Below are positions 1 through 9,086 of a DNA stretch of 64,000 nucleotides, piece after piece. Each line of letters opens with the position of its first letter. The first letter of the stretch is position 1. Origin of the DNA: DASQPR01 sp963727415 (lineage in GTDB: Bacteria > Actinomycetota > Actinomycetes > Mycobacteriales > Micromonosporaceae); contig CAVSGF010000003.1 of assembly GCA_963727415.1 (NCBI GenBank), positions 930,001 through 994,000 of the forward strand, given 5' to 3'. The notes beneath the pieces are model-generated. The model made no database searches and was not told where the DNA came from. It worked only from the letters and a program-made list of their open reading frames with translations. The position numbers were made by a program, and so were the translations under genes.

Positions 1-1051
1 CGACACCGGCGATGATGCCGAGGGCGTCGCCGGGCAGGCCGGAGGCCGGGCCCGGCACCGGCGAGGCTCCGTGCGTCTCGGCCGCGGCGACCCCGGACGG
101 CTCAGCGGACGTGGCGGTCACCGCCGGGATCCCGCTGGGGTAGGTCAGGATGCTGGTACGCACCGGATCGGTCTCCTGGTCGCTCACGGTCACCAGGTGG
201 CTCCCATCGCGGCTGTACGCGATCGCCTCGCCTTGCGGCTCGTCCGGCAGCGGCGTGACCACCGGCTTGGAGGCCGTGATCGCGTGCACCACATCCCCAT
301 CCGGTACCCGCCATTCGTACGCCGTCGAGTAGGTCCGCAGTGCCACCTTGCTTCGGTCCCGTGCATTCGCCGCACCGGTGACCAGCAGCCCACCGCCGAG
401 TCCGACCCCGCTCGGGGTACCGAAGTCGGTGGGCCGGAACGTGCCGGCCGCACGCAGCGGCACCGGCTTGCCGCTAGGGTCAGGCGAGCGAACCGGTACG
501 TAGAGACGGCCGACGCCGATGTCCTTGGTGACGAAGATCGGCGTGTCGCCGGCGCCCAGCAACATCGCCTCCGCGTCATGCGGGTGATCCGGGTACGCGT
601 ACCGGAAGATCTTCGGGGTTTTGCGGTCAGGGGCCAGCTTCCATACCGCGATGCTGGACCGTTCGGCGGCGTTGTCCCCGATGTCGGCGACGTAGAGCGT
701 GCCGTCGGTGCCCATCGCGACGTCTTCCGGGTCGTACGCCGGCGTCGGATAGCCGACGGTCCGCACCAGCTTGCAGCCCTTGTCGAAGTAGAAGATGCGA
801 ATCTTGCTCTTGTCGATGTTGCTGTCCGACACGGAGATATACCCGTTGCCGGTAACGATCAGGCCGGACAGCCCGATCGCACTGGGATCGGTGATGGTGC
901 ACACGACGCGTCCCGAGGACACTCGGGCAGGGGCGGCCGCCGCGGCGGGCGCAGGGAGCGCGGCGTAGCACAGCAGGGCGATCACGCACGCGACCCGGCC
1001 GGAAACGGCGCCGATCGGCCGCGCGATGCGACCGCGCTGGACGGCCGTCAT
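1..1051 (-). CDS. Secreted propeller-like protein, 3' end outside the window
   Basis: The open frame begins at an ATG at 1051 and runs past base 1, giving about 350 visible residues. The N-terminus is a clear secretion signal: basic start, hydrophobic stretch around residues 20-32, then an Ala-rich cleavage region ending near residue 40. The body is rich in short beta-type blocks with Gly/Asp turns (for example YVADIGDN and EAIAYSRDGSHLVTVSD), as in exported NHL/WD40-like propeller proteins. The last visible part is Ala/Ser/Pro-rich and may lead into a C-terminal anchor. No catalytic motif is visible and I do not assign a function. A second ATG at 1064 lies in another frame and opens a shadow frame. 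Confidence 0.7.
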   Translation of the reverse strand, partial: MTAVQRGRIARPIGAVSGRVACVIALLCYAALPAPAAAAAPARVSSGRVVCTITDPSAIGLSGLIVTGNGYISVSDSNIDKSKIRIFYFDKGCKLVRTVGYPTPAYDPEDVAMGTDGTLYVADIGDNAAERSSIAVWKLAPDRKTPKIFRYAYPDHPHDAEAMLLGAGDTPIFVTKDIGVGRLYVPVRSPDPSGKPVPLRAAGTFRPTDFGTPSGVGLGGGLLVTGAANARDRSKVALRTYSTAYEWRVPDGDVVHAITASKPVVTPLPDEPQGEAIAYSRDGSHLVTVSDQETDPVRTSILTYPSGIPAVTATSAEPSGVAAAETHGASPVPGPASGLPGDALGIIAGV

Positions 1052-1349
1052 CCGGGCCGACCATGCCGCCGCCTCATGCCACATCCGGACAGTTTCCCAT
1101 CCGGGGCCCGGCCGCTCGGGACCATCCCGGATCGGCCGCCGGGACCATCCGGTCGGGAGTGGTCCGGCCCACCTGCCCACCGGTAGTCGTGGGTGCTGAA
1201 TGCGGGGCAAGCGCTGCCGTCCGGCCGTTAACACCACACGAATCCCACGGATCACATGAGTTGATCATGTTTTCGAGACGACCGGGCGGATCCGCTGTAC
1301 ATTCTCCTAATACACCCTCCTACACACCCGCCTTGCCAGGAGGTGACCG

Positions 1350-1628
1350 ATGGCCGGCCTCAGCCCGCGCGAGCAGGTCCTGTTCATCCTGGTCGCGGCA
1401 GGAATGATCATCGTGGCCGCGATCGCGGCCCGAAGGCTCGGCCGACGGGCGCACTCGGGTGGCTACCGGATGGGCTCGAACGTCCTGGTCCGCTGCCGTG
1501 ACGGTCACCTGTTCCGGACCACCTGGGTCCCGTACGCGACGGTGACCGCGGTGCGTCTGGGCCGGATGCGGTATCAATTCTGCCCGGTCGGCCGGCATTG
1601 GAGCCTGGTTACTCCGGTAACCAGCTAA
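1350..1628 (+). CDS. Small membrane protein with Cys/His-rich tail
   Basis: 92 residues. One hydrophobic helix (about residues 8-26) is followed by basic residues and a cytosolic-type domain with RCRDGHLF, TTWVP and CPVGRHWSLV blocks. The spaced Cys/His residues could bind metal. This looks like a recurrent actinobacterial small-protein family of unknown function. The start is well supported: AGGAGGTGA lies a few bases before the ATG. It is followed by a strong bidirectional terminator shared with the convergent gene. Confidence 0.85.
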   Translation: MAGLSPREQVLFILVAAGMIIVAAIAARRLGRRAHSGGYRMGSNVLVRCRDGHLFRTTWVPYATVTAVRLGRMRYQFCPVGRHWSLVTPVTS

Positions 1629-1670
1629 CGCTGATGCCGTGCGCGCGGTGACGATGCCCTAAACGCAATA

Positions 1671-1716
1671 ATCGCGAATGGTTGGCACCGCCTGGGCGGT
1701 GCCAACCATTCGCGAT
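1671..1716. terminator. Bidirectional hairpin terminator
   Basis: Perfect 22-bp inverted repeat (1671-1692 and 1695-1716) around a 2-nt centre, between two convergent genes. There is no T-tract, which is common in high-GC actinobacteria. Confidence 0.85.
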
Positions 1717-1754
1717 CTTCGAGTTCCGAGTCTCGGTTCAGTCTCCGTATCGGA

Positions 1755-2342
1755 TCAGGCGAGCGCCTCGTCCGGTACCGGCTTCTTCTCCGGAAGGAGG
1801 TCCTCACCCGGCTTGACCCGGCGCAGGTGCATGACCCCGAGGACGGACAGGATCAACATCACGGCCGCCAGGATGAAGCAGGAGATGGCGGCGTAGAGGG
1901 CGATCTGGCCGATCTTCCAGAAGGCGTACGCGTTGAGCAGCATGCTACGGAGCGTCTCGCCCTTGAACAGGGTGTTCACCTGGCCCTGCAGCTCGGCGTT
2001 CGTCGGGTCGGACCGGGCCGCGGTGCTCGCCTCGGAGTACGTCTTGCCACCCGCAACTTCCTTGAGGTGAATGGCGATGAAGTGGTCGGCGTATGCCTTC
2101 GCCTGCGCGCCGTTGACAAGCTGCTGACCTGCGTACTTATTCAGGTACGGGCCGATCTCCGGCGACTTCAGCGCGTCGCTGCCCTTCTCGGGGAAGTAGA
2201 TGTGCTGGGCGGCCAGCTGGTCGTGGACGTTGCTGTTGGCGAAGCTGTAGCCCCAAATGGCCAGCCCGCCGGCGACGAGCAGCACCAAGGTCAGGACGAA
2301 TCCGACCGAGGAGAGGATGACGTCGAATGTTCTGCGGCGCAT
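1755..2342 (-). CDS. Two-helix membrane protein of unknown function
   Basis: 195 residues from the ATG at 2342; a GTG at 2369 in the same frame would add nine residues, but the ATG has the better AAGG-type ribosome site. A hydrophobic helix near residues 10-32 is followed by about 110 polar residues containing YFPEKGSDAL and PYLNKYAGQQLVNG, then a second hydrophobic stretch (about 150-175) and a charged tail. The middle is predicted to be extracytoplasmic. It resembles hypothetical membrane proteins widespread in Actinobacteria. No enzymatic motif is seen. Confidence 0.75.
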   Translation of the reverse strand: MRRRTFDVILSSVGFVLTLVLLVAGGLAIWGYSFANSNVHDQLAAQHIYFPEKGSDALKSPEIGPYLNKYAGQQLVNGAQAKAYADHFIAIHLKEVAGGKTYSEASTAARSDPTNAELQGQVNTLFKGETLRSMLLNAYAFWKIGQIALYAAISCFILAAVMLILSVLGVMHLRRVKPGEDLLPEKKPVPDEALA

Positions 2343-2547
2343 GGTTTCTTCTGCCTTCACTCTAGACACTGGTTCGCCGTCTTCGGCGGGCTCAGTTCGT
2401 TGCCCACAACAGATATTGGACGTCAGCCATCGGCGAATGCAGGGGAGAAAGTCCCGTTACAGGCGGGACGGTCGTCCGCCAGAGTCCATTTTCCGGCCAT
2501 TCCCGCAAAGTGGACATATCCATGGCTCCCGATGAACGCGATCTGAC

Positions 2548-3843
2548 CTAACTAAACGCGAAGTACCGCAGCCAGAGGTACGGCATCGACAGGGCGATGG
2601 TCACCACTGTGACAATTAGCCCGTACCGGGTGAACTCCCAGAAGCTGATGCGACGGCCGCGCCGCTCGGCCATACCGAGCACGACGACGTTGGCGGAGGC
2701 CCCCACCGCGGTAGCGTTCCCGCCCAGGTCGGCACCGAGCGCCAGGGACCACCACAACATCTGGGACCCATCGTCGCCGCTGGCCGCGATCAGGTCAGAG
2801 ACGACCGGGCTCATCGTCGCCACGTACGGGATGTTGTCCACGATCGCCGACAGCGCCGCCGAGCCCCACAGCAGCACCATCGACGCCAGGAACAGCCGGC
2901 CTTCGGTCATGGCGGCGGCGGCCCTGGACAGGCCGTCGATCACCCCGGTGTGCACGAGCGCGCCGACCATGACGAATAACCCCGCGAAGAAGGCGAGCGT
3001 GGGCCACTCGACATCCCGGGCCACTTCGTGGGCGTCAAGCCGCGAGGCGGCGAGCAGCGCCAGCCCACCCGCGATAGCGGCCACCGCAGGCTCCAGATGC
3101 ACCACGGAGTGCAGCACGAAAGCCACCGTGACCAGCCCGAGCACCGCCAGGCTGAGGACGGTCAGGCGCCGGTCTCGAATGGCCGCGCCCGGCTCCAGCT
3201 TCATGACCTCGGCGGCCCGGTCCGGATCGAACACGAACGCCGAGCGGAACAGCCAGCGGCTCAGGAGGAGGAACACCAGCAGCACCACCACGACGAACGG
3301 CGCCAGGTGGATCAGAAAGTCGTTGTAGGTCAGGCCGCCCCGGGCCGCGATGATGATGTTCGGCGGATCGCCGACCAGCGTGGCGGTTCCGCCGATGTTG
3401 CTGGCCAGCGCCTCGGCGATCAGGAATGGCACCACCGGGACCGCCAGCCGGGCGCAGACCGAAAAGGTGACCGGCGCGATCAGCAGGATCGTCGTCACGT
3501 TGTCCAGCGCCGCCGACGCCACGGCGGTGACCAGCACCAGGATGACCATCATCCGGTACGGTCGGCCACGCGCTCGCTGGACCGACCAGATGGCGATGGC
3601 CTCGAAGAGTCCGGTGCGCTGCATCACCGAGACGATCAGCATCATCCCCAGGAGAAGGACGATAACCCGCCAATCGATGCCCGCCTCCGGCGAGAAGAAC
3701 GCCGTGTTCGCGTCGACGGCGCCGATCAGCAGCATCAGCATCGCTCCGCCCAGCGCGGCAGCGACTCGATGGATTTTTTCGGTGGCGATGAACAGGTACG
3801 CGATGGCGAACACCGCCACCGCCATCCACGCGGTGGCGGTCAT
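2548..3843 (-). CDS. ArsB/NhaD-type ion permease
   Basis: 431 residues with roughly 11-12 hydrophobic helices. SNIGGTATLVGDPPN (about residues 150-165) and the C-terminal DLGGNATAVGASANVVVLG are the paired re-entrant signatures of the ion-transporter (ArsB/CitMHS/NhaD) superfamily. Such proteins move anions such as arsenite or carboxylates, or exchange Na+/H+, across the inner membrane. The substrate cannot be read from sequence and no arsenic genes are adjacent. The ATG at 3843 is taken as the start. Confidence 0.88.
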   Translation of the reverse strand: MTATAWMAVAVFAIAYLFIATEKIHRVAAALGGAMLMLLIGAVDANTAFFSPEAGIDWRVIVLLLGMMLIVSVMQRTGLFEAIAIWSVQRARGRPYRMMVILVLVTAVASAALDNVTTILLIAPVTFSVCARLAVPVVPFLIAEALASNIGGTATLVGDPPNIIIAARGGLTYNDFLIHLAPFVVVVLLVFLLLSRWLFRSAFVFDPDRAAEVMKLEPGAAIRDRRLTVLSLAVLGLVTVAFVLHSVVHLEPAVAAIAGGLALLAASRLDAHEVARDVEWPTLAFFAGLFVMVGALVHTGVIDGLSRAAAAMTEGRLFLASMVLLWGSAALSAIVDNIPYVATMSPVVSDLIAASGDDGSQMLWWSLALGADLGGNATAVGASANVVVLGMAERRGRRISFWEFTRYGLIVTVVTIALSMPYLWLRYFAFS

Positions 3844-4435
3844 CGGGCAGCCCTCGCCCGCAGCCAGCCATTACCGCTGGACCATCCCGACCGTGATGCC
3901 GCAGGCATCGCCGGGACGCTGGCAAGCGCCCTCGGCAACGCGGCGGCGAAGGCATATGCCCGCACCGTGAGCCCCTTCCGCGTCGCGCTCTACGTGACGC
4001 CGACCAGGCTTCCCGGCACTCCTGCCTTCTACAGTACCCCACAAATTCGATTACATAGCGTTATCGGATTTGGGATCCAACCCGATTCTTTGCGCGTTGC
4101 TCGCAGTTTCCCGGTCGGCTGAAGAATCTTGGCAACATCGCATCAAAAGACCAACGTCAATTGACGGCATATTGAAGAGGGTCGACGTATACTTACATTC
4201 TGGGATATCATCACCGGAGCGACCGGGGCAATTCCGGCGGCGTAGCGCCAAGCCGGAGACCAGCAATCTCGACGCTCAGCCGCCGATCGGCCACCAAGAC
4301 CGGATCCACAACGGAGGGTCCGCCCGGGCCCGACCGGAGCACCGGCGAGTCCGGAATGTTACGAAGCTATAGCCGAGGGAGAGCCCGGCGCTGCACTCCG
4401 AACCCTGGTTGGCCGACGACATCTGAGGAGAAGCA
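3844..4435. other. Gene-poor stretch with an AT-rich pocket
   Basis: No convincing coding frame. Bases about 4035-4215 are clearly more AT-rich than the surroundings. A TATACT box (4188-4193) lies 21 nt after TTGACG (4161-4166); that spacing is too long for a standard sigma-A promoter, so only the -10 box is credible. It could drive the small plus-strand ORFs at 4436 and 4595. Confidence 0.4.
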
Positions 4436-4591
4436 TTGACCAACCAAAAGAGTTCTACGCGCCGCTGTGGGAACACTCGCGGCAACCTGCTCACCAGGGC
4501 TAACTCACCCGGGCTCACTCACCAGGCCTGTGCCGCTGCCGGCCACCTGGCCGGCCACCCAGATCCCGCATCCCTTCCGACTGGGCTTTGA
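4436..4591 (+). CDS. Possible 51-residue ORF with TTG start
   Basis: GAGGAG lies 4 nt before a TTG, opening a 51-codon frame rich in Arg, Asn, Thr, Ala and His. The stop falls 3 nt before the GTG of the next small membrane ORF, which would suit translational coupling. Composition is not strongly gene-like and no family is recognised. It could be a leader peptide or chance. Confidence 0.3.
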   Translation: MTNQKSSTRRCGNTRGNLLTRANSPGLTHQACAAAGHLAGHPDPASLPTGL

Positions 4592-4594
4592 TAA

Positions 4595-4777
4595 GTGACG
4601 CAAGTGAACTCAGATGTACGCTTTGTGCGCCTCACCGGAACGATTCTCGTCGTCTTGGGATGCGCGCTGGTCCTCATCAATAGTGGCTGGGCATTCGCCG
4701 CGGCCGGCGTGCTGGCAGGCGTTGGCGTGGGGTTGAGAATCGAGGCTGCGATAACGGCGACTCGCTACCGTGAGTAA
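4595..4777 (+). CDS. Small two-helix membrane protein
   Basis: 60 residues from a GTG. A polar N-terminus is followed by two closely spaced hydrophobic segments (about 11-27 and 30-46) and a short charged tail. No clear ribosome site lies in front, so expression may be coupled to the 51-codon frame that stops 3 nt upstream. Unknown function. Confidence 0.55.
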   Translation: MTQVNSDVRFVRLTGTILVVLGCALVLINSGWAFAAAGVLAGVGVGLRIEAAITATRYRE

Positions 4778-4922
4778 TGGATCGCGCCCGGTCTGGCCTG
4801 GCCCGACCAGATCGCGAGACGTAATGGCGACAGCCCCCGGCCGTTGCCAAGCGCCATACTGAGAGCCTCGTGGCCGGACCTCAGCAGGCGGGGCGGCACC
4901 ATGAGGGTCAGGCGAGGTGATG

Positions 4923-6539
4923 ATGGCCGTTGAGCCGGCCGGCGACCGGAGGCGACGGGTTCCCGAGACGGCGTCGACGCGCGCCGAGTTGGTGGCAGCC
5001 CTGTCGCTGGCGATCGACCTGGGCCTGGGCCAGCCGATGGAACACGTGCTGCGGTCATCCTTGATCGCTACCGGTCTGGCCGGCCGACTAGGCCTCGACG
5101 AGCAGCAACGCGGCGTGGTGCTCTACGCCAACCTGGTTGCCTGGATCGGGTGCCACGCCGACTCCCACGAGCTGGCCGGATGGTTCGGCGATGACATCGC
5201 CTTCCGGGCGGACAGCTACCTGGTGGACTGGTCCGGCCTGCCGTTCGCCGGGCTGCTGTTGCGGCACGTCGGGCGAGGTGAACCACCGCTGGAGCGAGCC
5301 CGGCGCGGCCTGTGGATGCTCGTCGACACGCGCGGCCGCCTGTCGGAACTGATTCGCTCGCACTGCACATCCGCCGGGCTGCTTGCCGACCGGCTGGGAC
5401 TGTCCGACGGGGTACGCCATGCGGTCGGGTACTCCTTCGAGCGGTGGGACGGCGGCGGGTTGCCGACCGGCGCCGGCGGAACGGCTATCCCGCTGGAGAT
5501 GCGGCTGGTCCATCTCGCCGACGCGGCCGAAGTGCATTACCGCCGTGGTGGCGTGCCGGCCGCGGTGGAGATGGCTCGCAGCCGCCGCGGAACTCAGTTC
5601 GATCCGGACGTCGTCGCGGCCTTCGAGCGATCCGCCGATGACCTGCTCGGCGGCCTCCCTGGCGACGACCTCTGGCGGGAGGCCCTCTCCCAGGCCCCGG
5701 ATCGGGACCAACCGCTGAGGCCGGCGGAACTCGATGACCTCCTGGAAGCGATCGGCGACTTCGCCGACCTCAAGTGCCCGTTCACGCTCGGCCACTCGCG
5801 GGCGGTGTCGGCTCTGGCCTCCGACGCGGCCCGCCGCTGCGGGCTGCCGGAATCGGACGTGCTGCTGCTGCGTCGTGCCGGCTGGGTGCACGATCTGGGG
5901 CGCATGGGAGTCCCCAACAACATCTGGGAGAAGCCGGGACGGCTGTCGAGCGCCGAATGGGAACGAGTTCGGCTGCATCCGTACTTCACCGAACGCATCC
6001 TGAGTCGGGTGCGCGGGCTGGAGCAGGTAGCCGCCGTGGCCGGGGCGCATCACGAGCGGATGGATGGGTCCGGGTACCCGCGCGGTGCCAGCGGGGCGTC
6101 GCTGACACCGGCCCAGCGGCTACTCGCCGCCGCCTACGCCTATCAAGCACTCCTTGAACCACGGCCGTACCGACCGGCATCCGATGAGCGCGACGCCGCC
6201 CGGCGGTTGCGGGTTATGGCCGCCGAGTCACGGCTCGACGCCGAGGCGGTCGACACCGTACTCGACGCCGCTGGGCACCGGGTACCGCGGCGCAGCTCGT
6301 GGCCGGCCGGGCTGACCGGCCGCGAGGTCGAGATACTGCGGCTGGTCGCACAGGGCGCGTCGAACCGGGCTATCGCCGCGCAGCTGCGGATAGCCGAGAA
6401 GACCGTGCGCAACCATGTGGAGCACATCTACGCCAAGGTCGGAGTCTCGAACCGTACCGGCGCGAGCCTGTTCGCGATCACGCACGGCATCAGCGGCGGC
6501 GTCTTCGCCAGCGGCCGGACCGGCACCAGCGACCACTAA
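4923..6539 (+). CDS. HD-GYP-type regulator with LuxR C-terminus
   Basis: About 538 residues; GTG 4917, ATG 4920 and ATG 4923 are alternative in-frame starts after GGCGAGG. The N-terminal half holds a degenerate HD-type module (WDGGGLPTG). A second, intact-looking HD-GYP module follows, with VHDLGRMGVP near residue 323 and HHERMDGSGYPRG near 376. HD-GYP domains hydrolyse cyclic di-GMP; this one keeps the HD and the HHE..DG.GYP residues. Residues about 463-525 are a LuxR-type helix-turn-helix (TGREVEILRLVAQGASNRA, KTVRNHVEHIYAKVGVSNR). The protein probably links a cyclic-nucleotide phosphohydrolase to DNA binding. It stands alone on the strand. Confidence 0.88.
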   Translation: MAVEPAGDRRRRVPETASTRAELVAALSLAIDLGLGQPMEHVLRSSLIATGLAGRLGLDEQQRGVVLYANLVAWIGCHADSHELAGWFGDDIAFRADSYLVDWSGLPFAGLLLRHVGRGEPPLERARRGLWMLVDTRGRLSELIRSHCTSAGLLADRLGLSDGVRHAVGYSFERWDGGGLPTGAGGTAIPLEMRLVHLADAAEVHYRRGGVPAAVEMARSRRGTQFDPDVVAAFERSADDLLGGLPGDDLWREALSQAPDRDQPLRPAELDDLLEAIGDFADLKCPFTLGHSRAVSALASDAARRCGLPESDVLLLRRAGWVHDLGRMGVPNNIWEKPGRLSSAEWERVRLHPYFTERILSRVRGLEQVAAVAGAHHERMDGSGYPRGASGASLTPAQRLLAAAYAYQALLEPRPYRPASDERDAARRLRVMAAESRLDAEAVDTVLDAAGHRVPRRSSWPAGLTGREVEILRLVAQGASNRAIAAQLRIAEKTVRNHVEHIYAKVGVSNRTGASLFAITHGISGGVFASGRTGTSDH

Positions 6540-6680
6540 TCGAGCGGCCAAAGATAAGGCATCCGCCTCATGTGCCGGCCCGTCGTGGCCCGCCATGCTC
6601 GCAGGTAGTGGGCCGCTGCTCGCCACGTCCGGCGCGGGTCCGCGGTCACTTTGGTGATAGCGCGAAGCGAGGAGGATGCG

Positions 6681-7046
6681 ATGAAAGGCAAGGCAGTCGT
6701 AAGCCTGACGACCGGACTTGAGGATCCGGAACGCGTCACGGTGGCTCTGCTGGTAGCGGTCGGTGCTGCCGAGTTGGGGCGACCGACGCTGATGTTCCTG
6801 ACCAAGGAGGCGGTGCGATTGGTGCTGCCCGGATTTGCTCAAGGGGTGGCGTGCGAAGGCTGCCCGCCATTGGCCGAGCTTGCCAAGCGGTACGAGGCGG
6901 CCGGCGGCCGGTACCTGGTCTGCCCGATCTGCTTCAACGCGCGACACCTCGAATCCGAAAGCATGGTCAGCAACGCCGGCCTCGGCCGCACGGTTCCGAT
7001 GTGGGAGTGGATCGGCGATGAACCCGCAACGACATTCAGCTACTGA
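6681..7046 (+). CDS. DsrE-like family protein
   Basis: 121 residues. GAGGAGG before the ATG at 6681 fixes the start; the longer TTG frame at 6651 is less likely. The fold pattern is DsrE/DsrF-like: a beta strand with GLEDPERVTVALLVA, then FLTKEAVRLVLPG, and a C-terminal VCPICFNARHLE block. Four Cys (GVACEGCPP and LVCPICF) could carry sulfur or bind metal. DsrE-like proteins relay persulfide sulfur or act in peroxiredoxin-like complexes; the partner is unknown here. It lies 141 bp after the HD-GYP/LuxR gene, probably as its own unit. Confidence 0.75.
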   Translation: MKGKAVVSLTTGLEDPERVTVALLVAVGAAELGRPTLMFLTKEAVRLVLPGFAQGVACEGCPPLAELAKRYEAAGGRYLVCPICFNARHLESESMVSNAGLGRTVPMWEWIGDEPATTFSY

Positions 7047-7330
7047 CAATCCGACAACCATGGACGGTGGGCGTACTTCACGACCACCGAGGCGGGACGG
7101 ATCGGCTGGATGCTGTGCGCCGGAAACCGCCGCGATCCCGGCAGCGACCCCGGCCCGGACCGGCCGGTAGCCACCGCGGCCGGGTGATCGGTTACGTCGG
7201 ACGAGCGGCCGCCAGCCCTCAGGCCAGCGGCGGCTCGGCCGTACGTATGCCCGCCCGGTGGTACATCCGCCCGGCAGTTGGGTCGCCTTGCTGATAGACA
7301 ACTCGTCGCGATCAGCGGTACCTACGAATA

Positions 7331-8218
7331 ATGACCGGCAGTGACCTTGCCAGCGCGCGCCTGAGCATCTCCCGGATCCGCGATCGCTGGGACTCGTTCC
7401 TGAATTCCCGGCATCACCATCTCGGTGGTGGCGTATTCGACCAGGCCCCGGCCGAGAAGGTCGCCGAGAACATTCTGTGCGAACTGTTCACCAACGTCCT
7501 CGACTGGACTACCGAGCAGGTCCGCTTGCAGGAGCAGCGCGCCGATCTCACTCTCAGCCGAGCGGGTCTGAAGTACCTGATCGTCGAGGTCAAGCGACCG
7601 GGTTCACTGGACGGTCGCGGTTCCATTCAGCGTGCGCTCAAGCAGGCCCATGATTACGCGACAACCCTCAAGGTGGATCGGATCGCGGTCAGCGACGGGT
7701 GCGTGTTCGAGTCGTACGACCTGGCGCCGGGCGGGCTGCGCCCGCGCGCGATCGCTCACCTCGCCGACCCGACGCCGCCGGAGAACCTGTGGTGGCTGAG
7801 CACCCGCGGCATCTACCGCACGCCACCCGCGACTTCCGAGCCGGTCACGAACGGGGACCTCGCCGGCGACGCGCTCCTGCATCCCAAATACCACCTGCCG
7901 GCCCGCTGCTTCGCGCATGTCGGCGACCCGTCCCGGCCGGCCACGTGGAAACTGCCGTATCTGCTAGTGGACGGCTCGGTCGACGCCAAGCGCCTGCCGA
8001 AGGCGATCGGCGCCGTCATCCGGGACTACCGCAGCCGGCAGGTGCAGGGCCTGACCGCCGAAGGGACCGCGGACGTGCTGGTTCGCTTGGCCGGCGCGGC
8101 GGTCCGCACCGGCCGCATGCCGCACCAGGACCCGACTCCGGCCGAGGTGTACGTCGCGCTCCTCGACCACCTGCGCCAGATCGGGCGAGTCGGGGACGTA
8201 CCCGGGCTGATCGCGTAG
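7331..8218 (+). CDS. Orphan HsdR-N-like nuclease-domain protein
   Basis: 295 residues. Residues about 30-135 match the N-terminal fold of type I restriction R subunits: an acidic residue in RADLTLSR followed by YLIVEVKRPGSL (the D...ExK metal core) and a Q-rich helix (IQRALKQAHDYA). The C-terminal 150 residues (WWLSTRGIYRTPP, LLVDGSVDAKRLPKAIGAVI) are not recognised. No helicase motor, methyltransferase or specificity subunit is nearby, so it is not a normal restriction system. It may be a solitary nuclease, a defence remnant, or a DNA-end sensor. The start has only weak ribosome-site support. Confidence 0.7.
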   Translation: MTGSDLASARLSISRIRDRWDSFLNSRHHHLGGGVFDQAPAEKVAENILCELFTNVLDWTTEQVRLQEQRADLTLSRAGLKYLIVEVKRPGSLDGRGSIQRALKQAHDYATTLKVDRIAVSDGCVFESYDLAPGGLRPRAIAHLADPTPPENLWWLSTRGIYRTPPATSEPVTNGDLAGDALLHPKYHLPARCFAHVGDPSRPATWKLPYLLVDGSVDAKRLPKAIGAVIRDYRSRQVQGLTAEGTADVLVRLAGAAVRTGRMPHQDPTPAEVYVALLDHLRQIGRVGDVPGLIA

Positions 8219-8243
8219 CCCGTGCCGCGCGGACCGGATCGGC

Positions 8244-8339
8244 TCAGAGGTCCAGCATCTTCTGCACGTCCTGCCTCGTCACGCCCAGCTCACGTGCGAT
8301 ATCAGGCTGAGAAACGCCGACGTCGATCAGCGACTGCAT
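8244..8339 (-). pseudogene. 31-residue helix-turn-helix remnant or micro-ORF
   Basis: The short frame encodes a textbook HTH: SQPDIARELGVTRQDVQKML, resembling the C-terminal HTH of resolvases or a sigma region 4. An in-frame TAG lies 15 nt upstream of the ATG, so nothing longer exists. Most likely it is the leftover 3' end of a DNA-binding gene; a free micro-protein is possible. It lies between the HsdR-N-like gene and the TetR gene. Confidence 0.35.
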
Positions 8340-8384
8340 TTGGTCATGCCGCCACTATGACAAGCAGCGGTTGTCATCCGACGC

Positions 8385-9026
8385 TCAGTCGCCGGCGGCC
8401 GAACGCATCGCGGCCGACAGCCATGTCCGGAACGCATCCTCCGACCACCCGCAATCCAGAACCAGCGACGCATAATGGCCCGGATCATTGAGGATCCACA
8501 GGAGGTCGGTGGCCGCCCGCGCTCGATCGTCGACCGCCAAGTCACCAAGGTCACGTATCCGATCAACGACCATGGCCGCGCCGGCGCGGCGGTTCGTCTG
8601 GAGTGTCGCCCACAAATCGGCGGCCTCGGACGCGTGATCGGCCGCGCGACGCACGGTCTCGAAGAGTCGCGCCGCGCGGCGGCCGATGATCAAGCAGACG
8701 TCGGCATAGGAATCCAGCACCTCGCCCGGCGTCCCGGCCTCCCACACCGGGCGGAACCACGGCCGCTCCGACACCGGCACCGCTTCGTCATCGCCGGCCA
8801 GCGCCTGATCGACCACCTCGCGGAGCAGCGCAGCCTTGGAGCCGAACGCCGCGAAGACGGTCGGGCGCGACACTCCCGCTTCGGCGGCGATCAGATTGAA
8901 CGACGTCGCGCCGTAGCCAACCTCAACGAATAGCCGGTCGGCCGCCGCGATGATCGCCTGACGAGTGCGCCTGGCCGACTCGGCCCGGACCTCGGATCGA
9001 TACTCACGTCTCTTGACAGCGCTCAT
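8385..9026 (-). CDS. TetR-family regulator
   Basis: 213 residues. The N-terminal TetR HTH is clear: RRTRQAIIAAADRLFVEVGY, then ATSFNLIAAEAGVSRPTVFAAFGSKAALLREVVD (residues about 18-75). The remaining 135 residues are a helical ligand-binding domain with no recognised specificity. It is divergent from the cupin gene with 60 bp between starts, so it probably controls that gene and itself. The shared spacer contains short AGT/ACT half-sites but no clear perfect palindrome. Confidence 0.92.
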   Translation of the reverse strand: MSAVKRREYRSEVRAESARRTRQAIIAAADRLFVEVGYGATSFNLIAAEAGVSRPTVFAAFGSKAALLREVVDQALAGDDEAVPVSERPWFRPVWEAGTPGEVLDSYADVCLIIGRRAARLFETVRRAADHASEAADLWATLQTNRRAGAAMVVDRIRDLGDLAVDDRARAATDLLWILNDPGHYASLVLDCGWSEDAFRTWLSAAMRSAAGD

Positions 9027-9086
9027 GATTTGGCCATACTACAGTCATATTCACTAGACATTGGTTTACCGAATTGAGGTGCCGGG

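Noticed and set aside
71..1186. Long plus-strand frame of 371 codons
   Set aside because: Arg/Gly/His-rich shadow of the secreted-protein gene on the minus strand; the minus frame has a signal peptide and normal codon use.
3028..4122. Long plus-strand frame opposite the ArsB/NhaD-type permease
   Set aside because: Low-complexity Arg/His/Gln translation; antisense shadow of a clear membrane protein.
4161..4193. Sigma-A promoter TTGACG/TATACT
   Set aside because: A 21-nt spacer is outside the usual 16-19 range.
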